DNA from: Oscillospiraceae bacterium | GTDB taxonomy: Bacteria > Bacillota_A > Clostridia > Oscillospirales > Oscillospiraceae | Assembly: GCA_017408725.1 (NCBI GenBank) | Contig: JAFQUA010000025.1 | Coordinates: 1 to 33,350, forward strand | Reading direction: 5' to 3' | DNA length: 33,350 nucleotides | Part shown: positions 1 to 7,150 of the stretch, piece after piece | How the letters are laid out: every line of letters begins with the position of its first letter | Numbering within the stretch: the first letter of the stretch is position 1 | Position numbers and translations under genes: made by a program | The notes under the pieces: model-generated | The model's input: the letters and a program-made list of their open reading frames with translations, nothing else | Databases searched by the model: none | Told to the model about the DNA's origin: nothing

Positions 1-296
1 ATCTCAACGCCAGCGGGCAGATCCAGGCTCATCAGAGCCTCAACGGTCTTCTGGTTGGGGTTGAGGATATCGATCAGTCTCTTGTGGGTTCTGCGCTCGA
101 ACTGCTCACGGCTGTCCTTGTACTTGTGAACAGCGCGAAGGATGGTGACGACTTCCTTCTTGGTGGGCAGGGGGATGGGGCCGGAGACAGATGCGCCGTT
201 GCGCTTAGCAGTCTCCACGATCTTTGCCGCGCTGGAGTCGATCAGCTGATGATCATAAGCCTTCAGCCGGATGCGGATCATTTCCTGGTTTGCCAT
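1..296 (-). CDS. rpsJ: 30S ribosomal protein S10 (partial, 3' end outside window)
   Basis: Small-subunit ribosomal protein S10, also the NusE antitermination partner in other bacteria. The reverse strand from the ATG at 296 begins [20 protein letters not shown] and continues with the S10 features [10 protein letters not shown] and [17 protein letters not shown]. About 98 of the usual 102 or so residues are present; the stop codon lies beyond base 1. A strong GGAGG ribosome binding site sits 8-9 bases upstream of the ATG. In Firmicutes rpsJ is the first gene of the long S10 ribosomal operon, so the rest of that operon should continue to the left of this window. Transcription probably starts near 569 from a consensus promoter, giving a leader of about 270 nt. 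Confidence 0.97.
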   Translation of the reverse strand, partial: MANQEMIRIRLKAYDHQLIDSSAAKIVETAKRNGASVSGPIPLPTKKEVVTILRAVHKYKDSREQFERRTHKRLIDILNPNQKTVEALMSLDLPAGVE

Positions 297-397
297 TGTT
301 TGTTTCCTCCTTGAATGTAACGTACTCAGTTTGCTTGATGTCTGGGTACGGTCGAACTTCTCTGTCCGCGCCGCCGTGCGTATCATTCTGTGCCAAG

Positions 398-427
398 AAA
401 AATGGCCGACGCAAGGCCGACCCATTC
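398..427 (-). promoter_or_regulatory. possible attenuator hairpin in the S10 operon leader
   Basis: Reading the minus strand, AATGG (426-422) can pair with CCATT (405-401). The second arm runs straight into a run of T (plus-strand A 398-402), as in an intrinsic terminator. The enclosed segment contains the direct repeat GTCGGCC twice. It lies inside the untranslated leader of rpsJ, where leader-based control of ribosomal operons is known in other bacteria. The stem is short, so this is a suggestion only. Confidence 0.28.
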
Positions 428-575
428 CCCTGCCGCAGCGATATACGCGCGCCGCTTACAGAAGCAGTTCAGCCGCCCGATGACCGGACATACTCCGCGG
501 AAGTTACCGTTGTTTAGACGCAATCTCCCGCATCATCGCAGTGCACGCGCAGAATGTCCCTACACGCGCCCGATT

Positions 576-604
576 ATGATATCACCTATACGGCTTTTTG
601 TCAA
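576..604 (-). promoter_or_regulatory. sigma-A promoter of the S10 operon
   Basis: On the minus strand TTGACA (604-599) is separated by exactly 17 bases from TATCAT (581-576). This is one mismatch from full consensus, as expected for a ribosomal protein operon. The predicted start is near base 569, about 270 bases before the rpsJ ATG. Confidence 0.8.
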
Positions 605-690
605 GAACTTTTTCAGAAAAATTTATAAAAATCCAGAGCAAATTTCAGTCATTTCGCAGAATTTTCTCAGCAGCAAAAAGGGCTGCCAAG

Positions 691-719
691 TTCTATTTTG
701 TCCAAACCGGACATACTCT
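691..719 (+). promoter_or_regulatory. possible sigma-E promoter of spoIVA
   Basis: CATACTCT at 712-719 matches the sigma-E -10 consensus (CATACAnT) known from mother-cell sporulation genes. A weaker -35-like TCTATTT lies about 13 bases upstream. In Bacillus spoIVA is a classic sigma-E target, which supports the reading. The -35 match is poor, so the assignment leans on the -10 element and the gene's identity. Confidence 0.4.
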
Positions 720-731
720 TTTGTAGACCAT

Positions 732-752
732 GGCAGGAGCCTTTCTCCTGCC
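732..752 (+). promoter_or_regulatory. hairpin just before the spoIVA ribosome binding site
   Basis: GGCAGGAG (732-739) pairs perfectly with CTCCTGCC (745-752) across a 5-base loop. It ends 6-7 bases before the GAGG of the spoIVA ribosome binding site and has no T run, so it is not a terminator. The first arm contains AGGAG, itself Shine-Dalgarno-like. It could affect mRNA stability or ribosome access. Confidence 0.4.
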
Positions 753-769
753 GGATGAGGAGGCTGGCT

Positions 770-2233
770 ATGGATAATATTTATGAAAGATTGGCTGTCC
801 GCACAGGCGGCAACATTTATGTCGGCGTTGTAGGCCCCGTTCGCACCGGTAAGTCCACCATGATCAAGCGGATCATGGAAGAACTTGTGATCCCCGGTAT
901 TGATGATCCCTACCGCAAGGAACGGGCCCGGGATGAACTGCCCCAGAGCGGCTCTGGAAAGACCATTATGACCTCGGAGCCGAAATTCATACCGGAAGAG
1001 GCGGTGGAGATCTCCCCTGGCGGAAAAGCCCGACTGCGGGTGCGAATGATTGATTCCGTGGGCTATATGATTCCGGGCGCTGTAGGAGCTGAGGAAGACG
1101 GGGTGCCGAGAATGGTGACTACCCCGTGGTACGATCATGAGATCCCTATGACGCAGGCTGCTGAGCTTGGCACAAAAAAGGTTATGGATGAGCATTGCAC
1201 CATCGGTCTTGTGGTCACCACAGACGGCAGTATCACAGACATCCCCCGTTCGGATTACATAGAAGCCGAAAAGCGGGCAATCCTTGATATGAAAGCAACA
1301 GGGAAGCCTTTCCTTGTCATCGTCAATTCCAGACTTCCCGGCAGTGAGAACGCCAAGGCAGTCAAGAATGAGATCTTGCAGCAATATGGCGTGGAAGCCG
1401 CTGTTGCCGACTGTCAGGCCATGACCGTTGAAGATATTGCAGAACTTCTCCGGGATCTTCTGTATGCCTTCCCCATGCAGGAGCTGCGGGTATACCTCCC
1501 CCGCTGGGTAGACGCTTTGGAAAATGACCACCCCGTAAAGTCCGCGCTTTACGAAGCCCTTCTGCAGCGGGCGCAGGAAATCAGCGCGCTGGGGCAAGCC
1601 CAGACCACACTGGCACAGCTGAAGGATCTGGAGCAAGTTCTGGATTTTTCCATCCGGGATATTGACCTTGCCACGGGAACCGTCTCCTGCGCTTTGAGTT
1701 TCCCCGAAAAACTGTTTTATGAGATCCTTAGTACCAAGGCAGGGATCTCCATTCAGACAGACGCACAGCTTTTGAAGCTTCTGACAGAACTTTCCGCCAT
1801 CAAGCAGGAGTACGACCAGATCTCTGATGCCCTTTCCTCCGTCAAGGCCACCGGTTACGGCATCGTCATGCCCACTGCCGGAGAAATGACACTGGAAGCA
1901 CCGGAACTGCTGCGGAAAAACGGCGCCTTCGGTGTGAAACTGAAAGCAGGCGCTCCCTCGATCCATATGATCCGCGTGGACATCGACACGGAAATCAGCC
2001 CCATGGTGGGCGGCGAGAAGCAATCCCAGGATCTGATCACTTATCTGACCGGAGAAGATCCCGACAAGCTTTGGGAAAGCAACATTTTCGGCAAATCCGT
2101 GTATGAGCTGATCCGGGAGGGCTTGACTGCCAAGGTCATCGGCATGCCGGAGGATGTCCGGTCCAAATTCCGCGGAAGCCTCACACGGATCGTCAACGAG
2201 GGTGCAACGGGCCTAATCTGTCTGATTCTGTAA
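770..2233 (+). CDS. spoIVA: stage IV sporulation protein A (spore coat assembly ATPase)
   Basis: SpoIVA is the morphogenetic ATPase that polymerises on the outer forespore membrane and forms the base of the spore coat. The product is 487 residues against 492 in Bacillus subtilis. It starts MDNIYERLAVRTGGNIYVG, has a Walker A motif GPVRTGKS at residues 22-29, and ends in the hydrophobic tail GLICLIL typical of the family. I chose the ATG at 770 because GAGG lies 7 bases upstream; an in-frame ATG at 698 has no such site and would add 24 residues unlike the family. A sigma-E-like -10 element lies about 50 bases upstream. The gene marks the host as a spore former, or descended from one. Confidence 0.97.
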   Translation: MDNIYERLAVRTGGNIYVGVVGPVRTGKSTMIKRIMEELVIPGIDDPYRKERARDELPQSGSGKTIMTSEPKFIPEEAVEISPGGKARLRVRMIDSVGYMIPGAVGAEEDGVPRMVTTPWYDHEIPMTQAAELGTKKVMDEHCTIGLVVTTDGSITDIPRSDYIEAEKRAILDMKATGKPFLVIVNSRLPGSENAKAVKNEILQQYGVEAAVADCQAMTVEDIAELLRDLLYAFPMQELRVYLPRWVDALENDHPVKSALYEALLQRAQEISALGQAQTTLAQLKDLEQVLDFSIRDIDLATGTVSCALSFPEKLFYEILSTKAGISIQTDAQLLKLLTELSAIKQEYDQISDALSSVKATGYGIVMPTAGEMTLEAPELLRKNGAFGVKLKAGAPSIHMIRVDIDTEISPMVGGEKQSQDLITYLTGEDPDKLWESNIFGKSVYELIREGLTAKVIGMPEDVRSKFRGSLTRIVNEGATGLICLIL

Positions 2234-2241
2234 GCACACCA

Positions 2242-2270
2242 TTGACAATACACCTGCCAGTGGATACAAT
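2242..2270 (+). promoter_or_regulatory. sigma-A promoter of the PH-domain gene
   Basis: TTGACA (2242-2247), 17-base spacer, TACAAT (2265-2270). It begins 8 bases after the spoIVA stop codon, so the next gene can be expressed independently of sporulation. Predicted start near 2277. Confidence 0.75.
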
Positions 2271-2299
2271 ATAAATATATAATATAGGAGGTGTATTCT

Positions 2300-2686
2300 A
2301 TGGCAAACCGATATATCTGGAAAGACAGGAAACGTTTTCTTGGCATGCCCCTGAGTTTCACCCGCTATGCCATTTCCGAAGACCGGCTCTTCTTATCCAT
2401 CGGTTTCTGGAGCATTCGGGACGAAGAGGTGCTGCTGTACCGCGTTCGGGACATTTCCTCCAGCCGCAGTATGTGGCAAAGATTGTTTGGTGTCGGCACA
2501 GTCACCGTTACTTCTTCTGACAAGACAACTCCCACTATCGTTATGAAAAACATCAAAAATCCCATAGAAGTCAAAGAGCTTCTTCACGCTCAGGTAGAGG
2601 AAATGAAGCTTCGCCGCCGTGTCCGGGTGGGCGAGATCATGACCGCCGGAATGGAAGATGACGACAGCGATCTGGACGACCCGTAA
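2300..2686 (+). CDS. bacterial PH-domain protein (bPH2/YdbT-like)
   Basis: A small cytoplasmic protein of 128 residues. The order of elements fits the bacterial pleckstrin-homology family: an early ISEDRLFLSIGFWSIRDEEV segment, the LLYRVRDI strand, then WQRLFGVGTVTVTSSDKTTP and a C-terminal helix beginning NPIEVKELL. The tail is acidic (DDDSDLDDP). No membrane segment is visible, unlike many YdbS/YdbT relatives. I chose the ATG at 2300 because AGGAGGTG ends 6 bases before it; a GTG at 2291 overlaps that site. It has its own promoter and terminator, so it is a single-gene unit. The molecular role of this family is not known. Confidence 0.75.
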   Translation: MANRYIWKDRKRFLGMPLSFTRYAISEDRLFLSIGFWSIRDEEVLLYRVRDISSSRSMWQRLFGVGTVTVTSSDKTTPTIVMKNIKNPIEVKELLHAQVEEMKLRRRVRVGEIMTAGMEDDDSDLDDP

Positions 2687-2703
2687 AACGATATTTGATC
2701 ATT

Positions 2704-2733
2704 CCACTCTGCCTGAGGGCAGAGTGGTTTTTT
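2704..2733 (+). terminator. intrinsic terminator after the PH-domain gene
   Basis: CCACTCTGCC (2704-2713) pairs perfectly with GGCAGAGTGG (2718-2727) around a TGAG loop and is followed by six T residues. Confidence 0.92.
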
Positions 2734-2849
2734 AACCTTTAATTTTTCATAAATATTCCTGTTTTTCCCTTTACCCTGTTAGATTTCTGTGATAATATTA
2801 TATATACTGTATTTTACGGCGAATATCTTTACGATTTGGGGAGAATGCC

Positions 2850-5645
2850 ATGCAATTACCAAAGCTGAAAAACGGAAAATGGAACTATCTTGCCCTCTCA
2901 TTTGCCTTTCCGGTACTTGGGATTGTGGTTTTAATGATGATCGGCGGTTATACGCCCTTCGGTCAATATTCCATGCTTTACTCGGATATGTATCACCAGT
3001 ACTATCCCTTCTTCAAAGCATTCCGGGAGGCGCTGCGCAGCGGAGATTCCCTGCTTTATACCTGGAGTGTGGGTATGGGCATGGACTATCTGGGACTGAT
3101 CTCCTATTATCTGGCTTCCCCTCTGAACCTGCTGACGGTTCTCGTTCCGGAAAACTGGATGCTCCCCTTCTTCTCCCTCCTTGTCCCCATCAAGCTAGGC
3201 CTTGCCAGCTTGTTCTTTGCGCTGTTCCTGAAAAAGATGTTCCGCAGAGATGATCTTTCCATCACCCTTTTCGGTTGTTTTTACGGAATGAGTGCATGGG
3301 CACTTGCCTACCAGTGGAACATTATGTGGCTGGATACCTTCGCACTGCTTCCTCTCGTTGCCCTAGGTACGGTACAGCTGCTCAGGGATAAGAAATTTGT
3401 CCTTTATACTGTAACGCTGTTCCTTTCTGTTTTCTCCAATTATTATATTGGTTTCTTTACCTGCATTTTTGTCCTGCTTCTGTTTATCTGTTACCAGATC
3501 TGCCGCTGCAAAAGCTTTGGAAGATTCTGGGCGGATCTTTGCCGCATCGCTCTGTTTTCCATCCTCGCCATCGGCATGACCGCCATTCTGGAATTGCCCG
3601 CGCTGGCTGCACTGCAGACCACCCAGTCCAGTGTCAATTCCTTCCCGGAAAACTTTTCTGTCAACATTGTTTCCGGTGAAGCTGTCACCGCCGCAAGAGC
3701 TGCCTGGAGCGCCTACAAGGCCGCCAAGGAAGCCGGGGAAGGCGGATTGCTCTCTCTTTGGTTTGACGCGGTATGGGCATCCATTCCTCCACTGCTTGCG
3801 GGAATGCGGCAGGTAGCGGGAAATATGAACGGTGGCCTTGTTCCCTCCTTCAAAGAGGGGCTTCCTAATCTTTACTGCGGTGTCGGCACTATCATTCTGG
3901 CATTTTTGTTCCTTACCACCCACCATGTGAAACTGCGGGACAAGCTGTGTTGCGTATTTTTGCTGATCTTCTTTATGCTCAGCTTTATTATTCGGCAGCT
4001 GGACTATATCTGGCACGGCTTCCACTTCACCAACATGATCCCCTACCGCTTCAGCTTCCTTTTTAGCTTCGTGATGCTGTATATGGCATATCGTGCCTTC
4101 CTGCTTCACCGCAGATTTAAGCTTTGGCAGATCATAGCAGCAGGCATTCTGACCGCCAGAATCATACTCTGCTCTGAGGATCTGCAAAAGCCGGTATTCA
4201 TCGCTTACAACGCGGTATTTTTCCTGCTGTATTTTGCAACCCATCTGTATGCCAAGTGGCATACGCCGATTCCGAAAGGCGCGAAAAAAGAGCAACTTCG
4301 CAAATTCTGCGTCGGCCGCCGCACCCGCAGACATAATGCCAAAATCGTGCTGGCAGCTGTTATGGCCATGGAGTTGATCCTGAATGTGGTAAACTTCGGC
4401 GTTAACTTCCCCTGTACCTATATTGGTAACTATCCCAAAGGAACAGAATATGCTGCATCTATGATCCGTTATATGAAGGAACGAGAGGACGACAACCTAT
4501 TCTACCGGGCCGAAGTCACCCACAGCCAAACACTGAACGACGGTGCATTGAACGGCTATAATGGTCTTACCACATTCACCAGCTCCGCAAATGTCAGCGT
4601 TACAGAGTTTGCAAAAGCGCTGGGCATGAGCGCAAGGAACACCTATAACAGATACTGCTTTGAAGACGGTTCTCCTGTTGCAAACCTATTCTTCGCCCTG
4701 AAATATATGATTGAACGGGATGGACTGGTAGAAGAAAATGCCTATTTCGACACCATACACCACTACGGAAATGTATATTTACAGGAAAACAACGCCTATT
4801 TGCCTCTGGGCTTCTTAACCGAATCCAGACTGGAAAAACTGGAATTCAAAGTTGATACCACCGGTGCATTTTCATTCCAAAACAGACTGTTTACCGCTGC
4901 CACCGGTATTACGGATAAGGTTTTCCAATCCGTACTTGGAAGGTACACCACAATTGACGGAACAAACATCGAGTTCAATTCCCGTCATCCTTCCGGCTCC
5001 GCTTCTTACTCTGCAAGTGCTTCGGGTGGTACCATCAAATACACCTACAATCTTCAGCAGAGTGGATTGCTGTGTCTGGATATTGATATGAGTGCAAAAA
5101 ACAGCTATTCCGTATGGAAAAACGGAGTGCAGCTGTTTAGTGAAAGCATCACCCTTCCTCAGACCGTTTCAGTCTGCAATGTTGTGCCCGGAGATGTGGT
5201 GGAGATTCAGGTCTCCTGCAAGGCAAATGAACATGGCAATATGAACATTCGAGCAGCCACCGTGAACGAAGATGTATTCCGGCAAGGATACGACATTCTC
5301 AATGCCTCTACACTGAAGCTGACGGAGTTCCGCAACACCTATATCGAAGGAACCGTTTTCTGCAACCGGGACGGCCTGCTGTACACTTCCATTCCCCAGG
5401 ACGGCAATTGGACAGCAACTGTAGATGGCAAGAAGGCAGAGGTAATCACCGTTGGTGGTGCTATGGTTGGTGTTATGCTTACAGAAGGTGAACACACTGT
5501 CGCATTCCGCTACGAAAACAAAGCCTTTTCTCTGGGTTGGAAAATCAGTCTCGTATGTCTTTTGATCTTCATTGGAATCACCTTTGCCGTATACTATCCC
5601 AAATATAAAAACCGTAAGGGTAAATACGAAAAGAAAACATCCTAA
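2850..5645 (+). CDS. YfhO-family multispanning membrane protein, putative GT-C glycosyltransferase
   Basis: Large polytopic membrane protein of 931 residues. The N-terminal part matches the YfhO family: a first membrane helix at about 14-34, then YSMLYSDMYHQYYPFFKAF, whose Asp46 sits where GT-C enzymes carry the catalytic acid in the first outer loop. A further hydrophobic block reaches about residue 495. Residues of about 500-890 form an extracellular region rich in beta strands, ending in the family's WTATVDGKKAEV and GEHTVAFRY segments. One last helix lies at about 897-917, followed by a basic tail. In Bacillus, YfhO is implicated in glycosylation of lipoteichoic acid; that role here is inference. 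GGGGAG lies 6 bases before the ATG. It is flanked by terminators and probably transcribed alone. Confidence 0.85.
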   Translation: MQLPKLKNGKWNYLALSFAFPVLGIVVLMMIGGYTPFGQYSMLYSDMYHQYYPFFKAFREALRSGDSLLYTWSVGMGMDYLGLISYYLASPLNLLTVLVPENWMLPFFSLLVPIKLGLASLFFALFLKKMFRRDDLSITLFGCFYGMSAWALAYQWNIMWLDTFALLPLVALGTVQLLRDKKFVLYTVTLFLSVFSNYYIGFFTCIFVLLLFICYQICRCKSFGRFWADLCRIALFSILAIGMTAILELPALAALQTTQSSVNSFPENFSVNIVSGEAVTAARAAWSAYKAAKEAGEGGLLSLWFDAVWASIPPLLAGMRQVAGNMNGGLVPSFKEGLPNLYCGVGTIILAFLFLTTHHVKLRDKLCCVFLLIFFMLSFIIRQLDYIWHGFHFTNMIPYRFSFLFSFVMLYMAYRAFLLHRRFKLWQIIAAGILTARIILCSEDLQKPVFIAYNAVFFLLYFATHLYAKWHTPIPKGAKKEQLRKFCVGRRTRRHNAKIVLAAVMAMELILNVVNFGVNFPCTYIGNYPKGTEYAASMIRYMKEREDDNLFYRAEVTHSQTLNDGALNGYNGLTTFTSSANVSVTEFAKALGMSARNTYNRYCFEDGSPVANLFFALKYMIERDGLVEENAYFDTIHHYGNVYLQENNAYLPLGFLTESRLEKLEFKVDTTGAFSFQNRLFTAATGITDKVFQSVLGRYTTIDGTNIEFNSRHPSGSASYSASASGGTIKYTYNLQQSGLLCLDIDMSAKNSYSVWKNGVQLFSESITLPQTVSVCNVVPGDVVEIQVSCKANEHGNMNIRAATVNEDVFRQGYDILNASTLKLTEFRNTYIEGTVFCNRDGLLYTSIPQDGNWTATVDGKKAEVITVGGAMVGVMLTEGEHTVAFRYENKAFSLGWKISLVCLLIFIGITFAVYYPKYKNRKGKYEKKTS

Positions 5646-5646
5646 C

Positions 5647-5680
5647 AAAGTTCCCGCAGAAGTCTCTGCGGGAACTTTTA
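5647..5680 (+). terminator. intrinsic terminator after the yfhO-like gene
   Basis: A 14-bp perfect stem, 5647-5660 with 5665-5678, loop AGTC. It starts one base after the stop codon. The T run is short, but the stem is very stable. Confidence 0.85.
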
Positions 5681-5696
5681 CATACAGTGGTATATA

Positions 5697-5725
5697 TTGA
5701 CAATCCCCTTTCCAATGGCTATAAT
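5697..5725 (+). promoter_or_regulatory. full-consensus sigma-A promoter of the PTS IIC/PfoR-like gene
   Basis: TTGACA (5697-5702), 17 bases, TATAAT (5720-5725): both hexamers match consensus exactly. The predicted start is near 5732, about 210 bases before the coding start. Such a strong promoter with a long leader suggests control after transcription initiation. Confidence 0.88.
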
Positions 5726-5731
5726 AAATTC

Positions 5732-5928
5732 ACTGTTTCCGATCTGTGAAGAACGGGCTAAGGCTTGCGGGCATAGAGGCTGTGCCCTGCAGGTCCGCAC
5801 CGAAGGCGATTGAGCAGCTCCGCGGTAAAAAGCAAGGATACACCGCCATAGCTGCTTTGAACCGTCTAGGGTCAGACGAAAATATCTGGCGCACGCTTTT
5901 TCAGCAGACGTGATTCTACTGAAAGAGA
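5732..5928 (+). ncRNA. structured 5' leader of the PTS IIC/PfoR-like gene, possible cis-regulatory RNA
   Basis: About 200 bases lie between a consensus promoter and the gene, with no credible coding sequence and several nested helices. TGCGG (5766-5770) can pair with CCGCA (5795-5799) and encloses GGGCA/TGCCC (5769-5773 with 5782-5786; the two stems compete at one or two bases). AGCAGCT (5813-5819) pairs with AGCTGCT (5849-5855) and encloses GCGGT/ACCGC (5822-5826 with 5842-5846). CGTCT (5863-5867) pairs with AGACG (5874-5878). TTTCAG (5899-5904) pairs with CTGAAA (5919-5924), next to the ribosome binding site. I compared it from memory with common riboswitch signatures (TPP, FMN, SAM-I, glycine, lysine, c-di-GMP-I, guanidine-I, cobalamin) and saw no convincing match. 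Confidence 0.45.
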
Positions 5929-5940
5929 GTGAAACAAACA

Positions 5941-7047
5941 ATGAGCAAAATCCGCGAATTTCTCAAACGCAAAAACATCGTGTTCTCCGGCAAACGCTAC
6001 GGCATTGACGCACTGGGTGCTATGGCTCAGGGCCTGTTCTGCACATTGCTGGTGGGCACCATCCTCAACACCATTGGTCAGCAGTTCCACATCAATTTTC
6101 TCAACGAGATCATCGTCACCCTCGGCAAAGGTGAGGGACAGGTAACCTATACTCTGGGCGGTTTGGCTTCCGCCATGGTTGGTCCCGGCATTGCCGTTGC
6201 CATCGGCTCCGCCCTCCAGGCCCCGGGCATGGTGCTGTTTTCCCTGATTCCAGTTGGCTTCGCTGCCAATGCCATTGGCGGTGCAGGCGGACCATTGGCT
6301 GTCTATGTAGTCGCCATCATTGCCTGCGAATGTGGCAAGCTGGTATCCAAGGAAACCAAGATCGACATTCTGGTGACCCCCATCGTAACCATTCTAGTGG
6401 GCGTAGGTTTATCCTGCCTGATTGCCGCCCCCATCGGTGCTGCGGCCAGCGCTGTGGGTGACGCCGTCAAGTGGGCCACCAATCAGCAACCCTTCATCAT
6501 GGGCATTCTGGTGTCTGCCATTATTGGCATCGCGCTGACACTTCCCATCTCCTCTGCCGCGATCTGCGCCGCATTGAGCCTGACCGGCCTTGCCGGCGGT
6601 GCTGCCGTTGCCGGCTGCTGCGCCCAGATGGTTGGCTTCGCTGTCATGAGCTTTAAGGAAAACCGCTGGGGCGGTCTGGTAGCACAAGGCATCGGCACCA
6701 GTATGCTGCAAATGCCCAACATCGTGAAAAATCCCCGCATTTGGATTCCCCCAACACTGGCATCCATGATCACCGGTCCCATCGCCACCTGCCTTTTTAA
6801 GCTGGAAATGAACGGCGCACCCGTCTCCTCCGGTATGGGAACCTGCGGTCTCGTGGGTCAGATCGGTGTATATACAGGCTGGGTCAATGATGTTGCCGCG
6901 GGCACGAAGGCTGCCATCACCGCAACAGACTGGATTGGACTTGCGCTGATCTGCTTTGTTCTGCCCGCGATCCTCAGTTGGATCTTCTGCGCCATCCTGC
7001 GCAAGTGGGGCTGGATCAAGGAAAACGATCTGAAGCTTGATCTGTAA
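5941..7047 (+). CDS. PTS IIC-like / PfoR-type membrane protein
   Basis: Integral membrane protein of 368 residues, nearly all hydrophobic and rich in Gly and Ala, resembling the PTS_EIIC_2 family that includes the Clostridium perfringens regulator PfoR. Visible features are the N-terminal KRYGIDALGAMAQGLF segment, GTILNTIG, and later GTSMLQMPNIVKNPRIW, all characteristic of the family as I know it. No IIA or IIB domain is fused and no PTS gene is adjacent, so sugar transport is not demonstrated; it may be an orphan transporter or a membrane sensor. I chose the ATG at 5941, with GAAAGAGAG upstream, over a GTG at 5929 that overlaps that site. A strong promoter and structured leader precede it, and a terminator follows. 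Confidence 0.75.
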   Translation: MSKIREFLKRKNIVFSGKRYGIDALGAMAQGLFCTLLVGTILNTIGQQFHINFLNEIIVTLGKGEGQVTYTLGGLASAMVGPGIAVAIGSALQAPGMVLFSLIPVGFAANAIGGAGGPLAVYVVAIIACECGKLVSKETKIDILVTPIVTILVGVGLSCLIAAPIGAAASAVGDAVKWATNQQPFIMGILVSAIIGIALTLPISSAAICAALSLTGLAGGAAVAGCCAQMVGFAVMSFKENRWGGLVAQGIGTSMLQMPNIVKNPRIWIPPTLASMITGPIATCLFKLEMNGAPVSSGMGTCGLVGQIGVYTGWVNDVAAGTKAAITATDWIGLALICFVLPAILSWIFCAILRKWGWIKENDLKLDL

Positions 7048-7059
7048 CTGTACATACAC

Positions 7060-7090
7060 AAAATCCGCCTCAGATACGGGGCGGATTTTT
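7060..7090 (+). terminator. intrinsic terminator after the PTS IIC/PfoR-like gene
   Basis: AAAATCCGCC (7060-7069) pairs perfectly with GGCGGATTTT (7080-7089) around a 10-base loop, with further T-rich sequence to 7100. Confidence 0.88.
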
Positions 7091-7111
7091 CTTCCTTTTT
7101 CAAGAAAACTG

Positions 7112-7120
7112 TGGTATGAT
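7112..7120 (+). promoter_or_regulatory. extended -10 promoter of tex
   Basis: TGGTATGAT carries the extended TGn motif directly before TATGAT (7115-7120). The -35 position is poor, which is usual for extended -10 promoters. The predicted start is near 7127, giving a short leader. Confidence 0.5.
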
Positions 7121-7150
7121 AGTTTCCTTAATCAAACAAAGGAGAATCCT

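Larger units (their letters stand above)
297..769. other. divergent intergenic region rpsJ / spoIVA
   Basis: Roughly 470 bases without a convincing gene. The left two thirds (297-569) is the transcribed leader of rpsJ on the minus strand, followed by its promoter at 576-604. The right part (about 605-769) is A+T-rich and carries the likely control region of spoIVA on the plus strand. Open frames in this stretch have no matching ribosome binding sites and no recognisable protein. Confidence 0.7.

Noticed and set aside
401..427. Short direct repeat GTCGGCC/GTCGGCC as a possible repeat array
   Set aside because: Only two copies are present, so it is not a CRISPR or tandem array; I kept it only as part of the possible attenuator.
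623..2023. Long minus-strand open frame (466 codons) opposite spoIVA
   Set aside because: It lies antisense to the clear SpoIVA protein, has no ribosome binding site at its start, and its residues are the His/Gly/Gln-rich mix expected of an antisense shadow.
5732..5928. Known riboswitch or T-box in the PTS IIC/PfoR-like leader
   Set aside because: I looked for T-box (AGGGTGGNACCGCG), TPP, FMN, SAM-I, lysine, glycine, cobalamin and c-di-GMP-I core motifs and found none. A short CTAGGG resembling part of guanidine-I lacks the rest of that motif.
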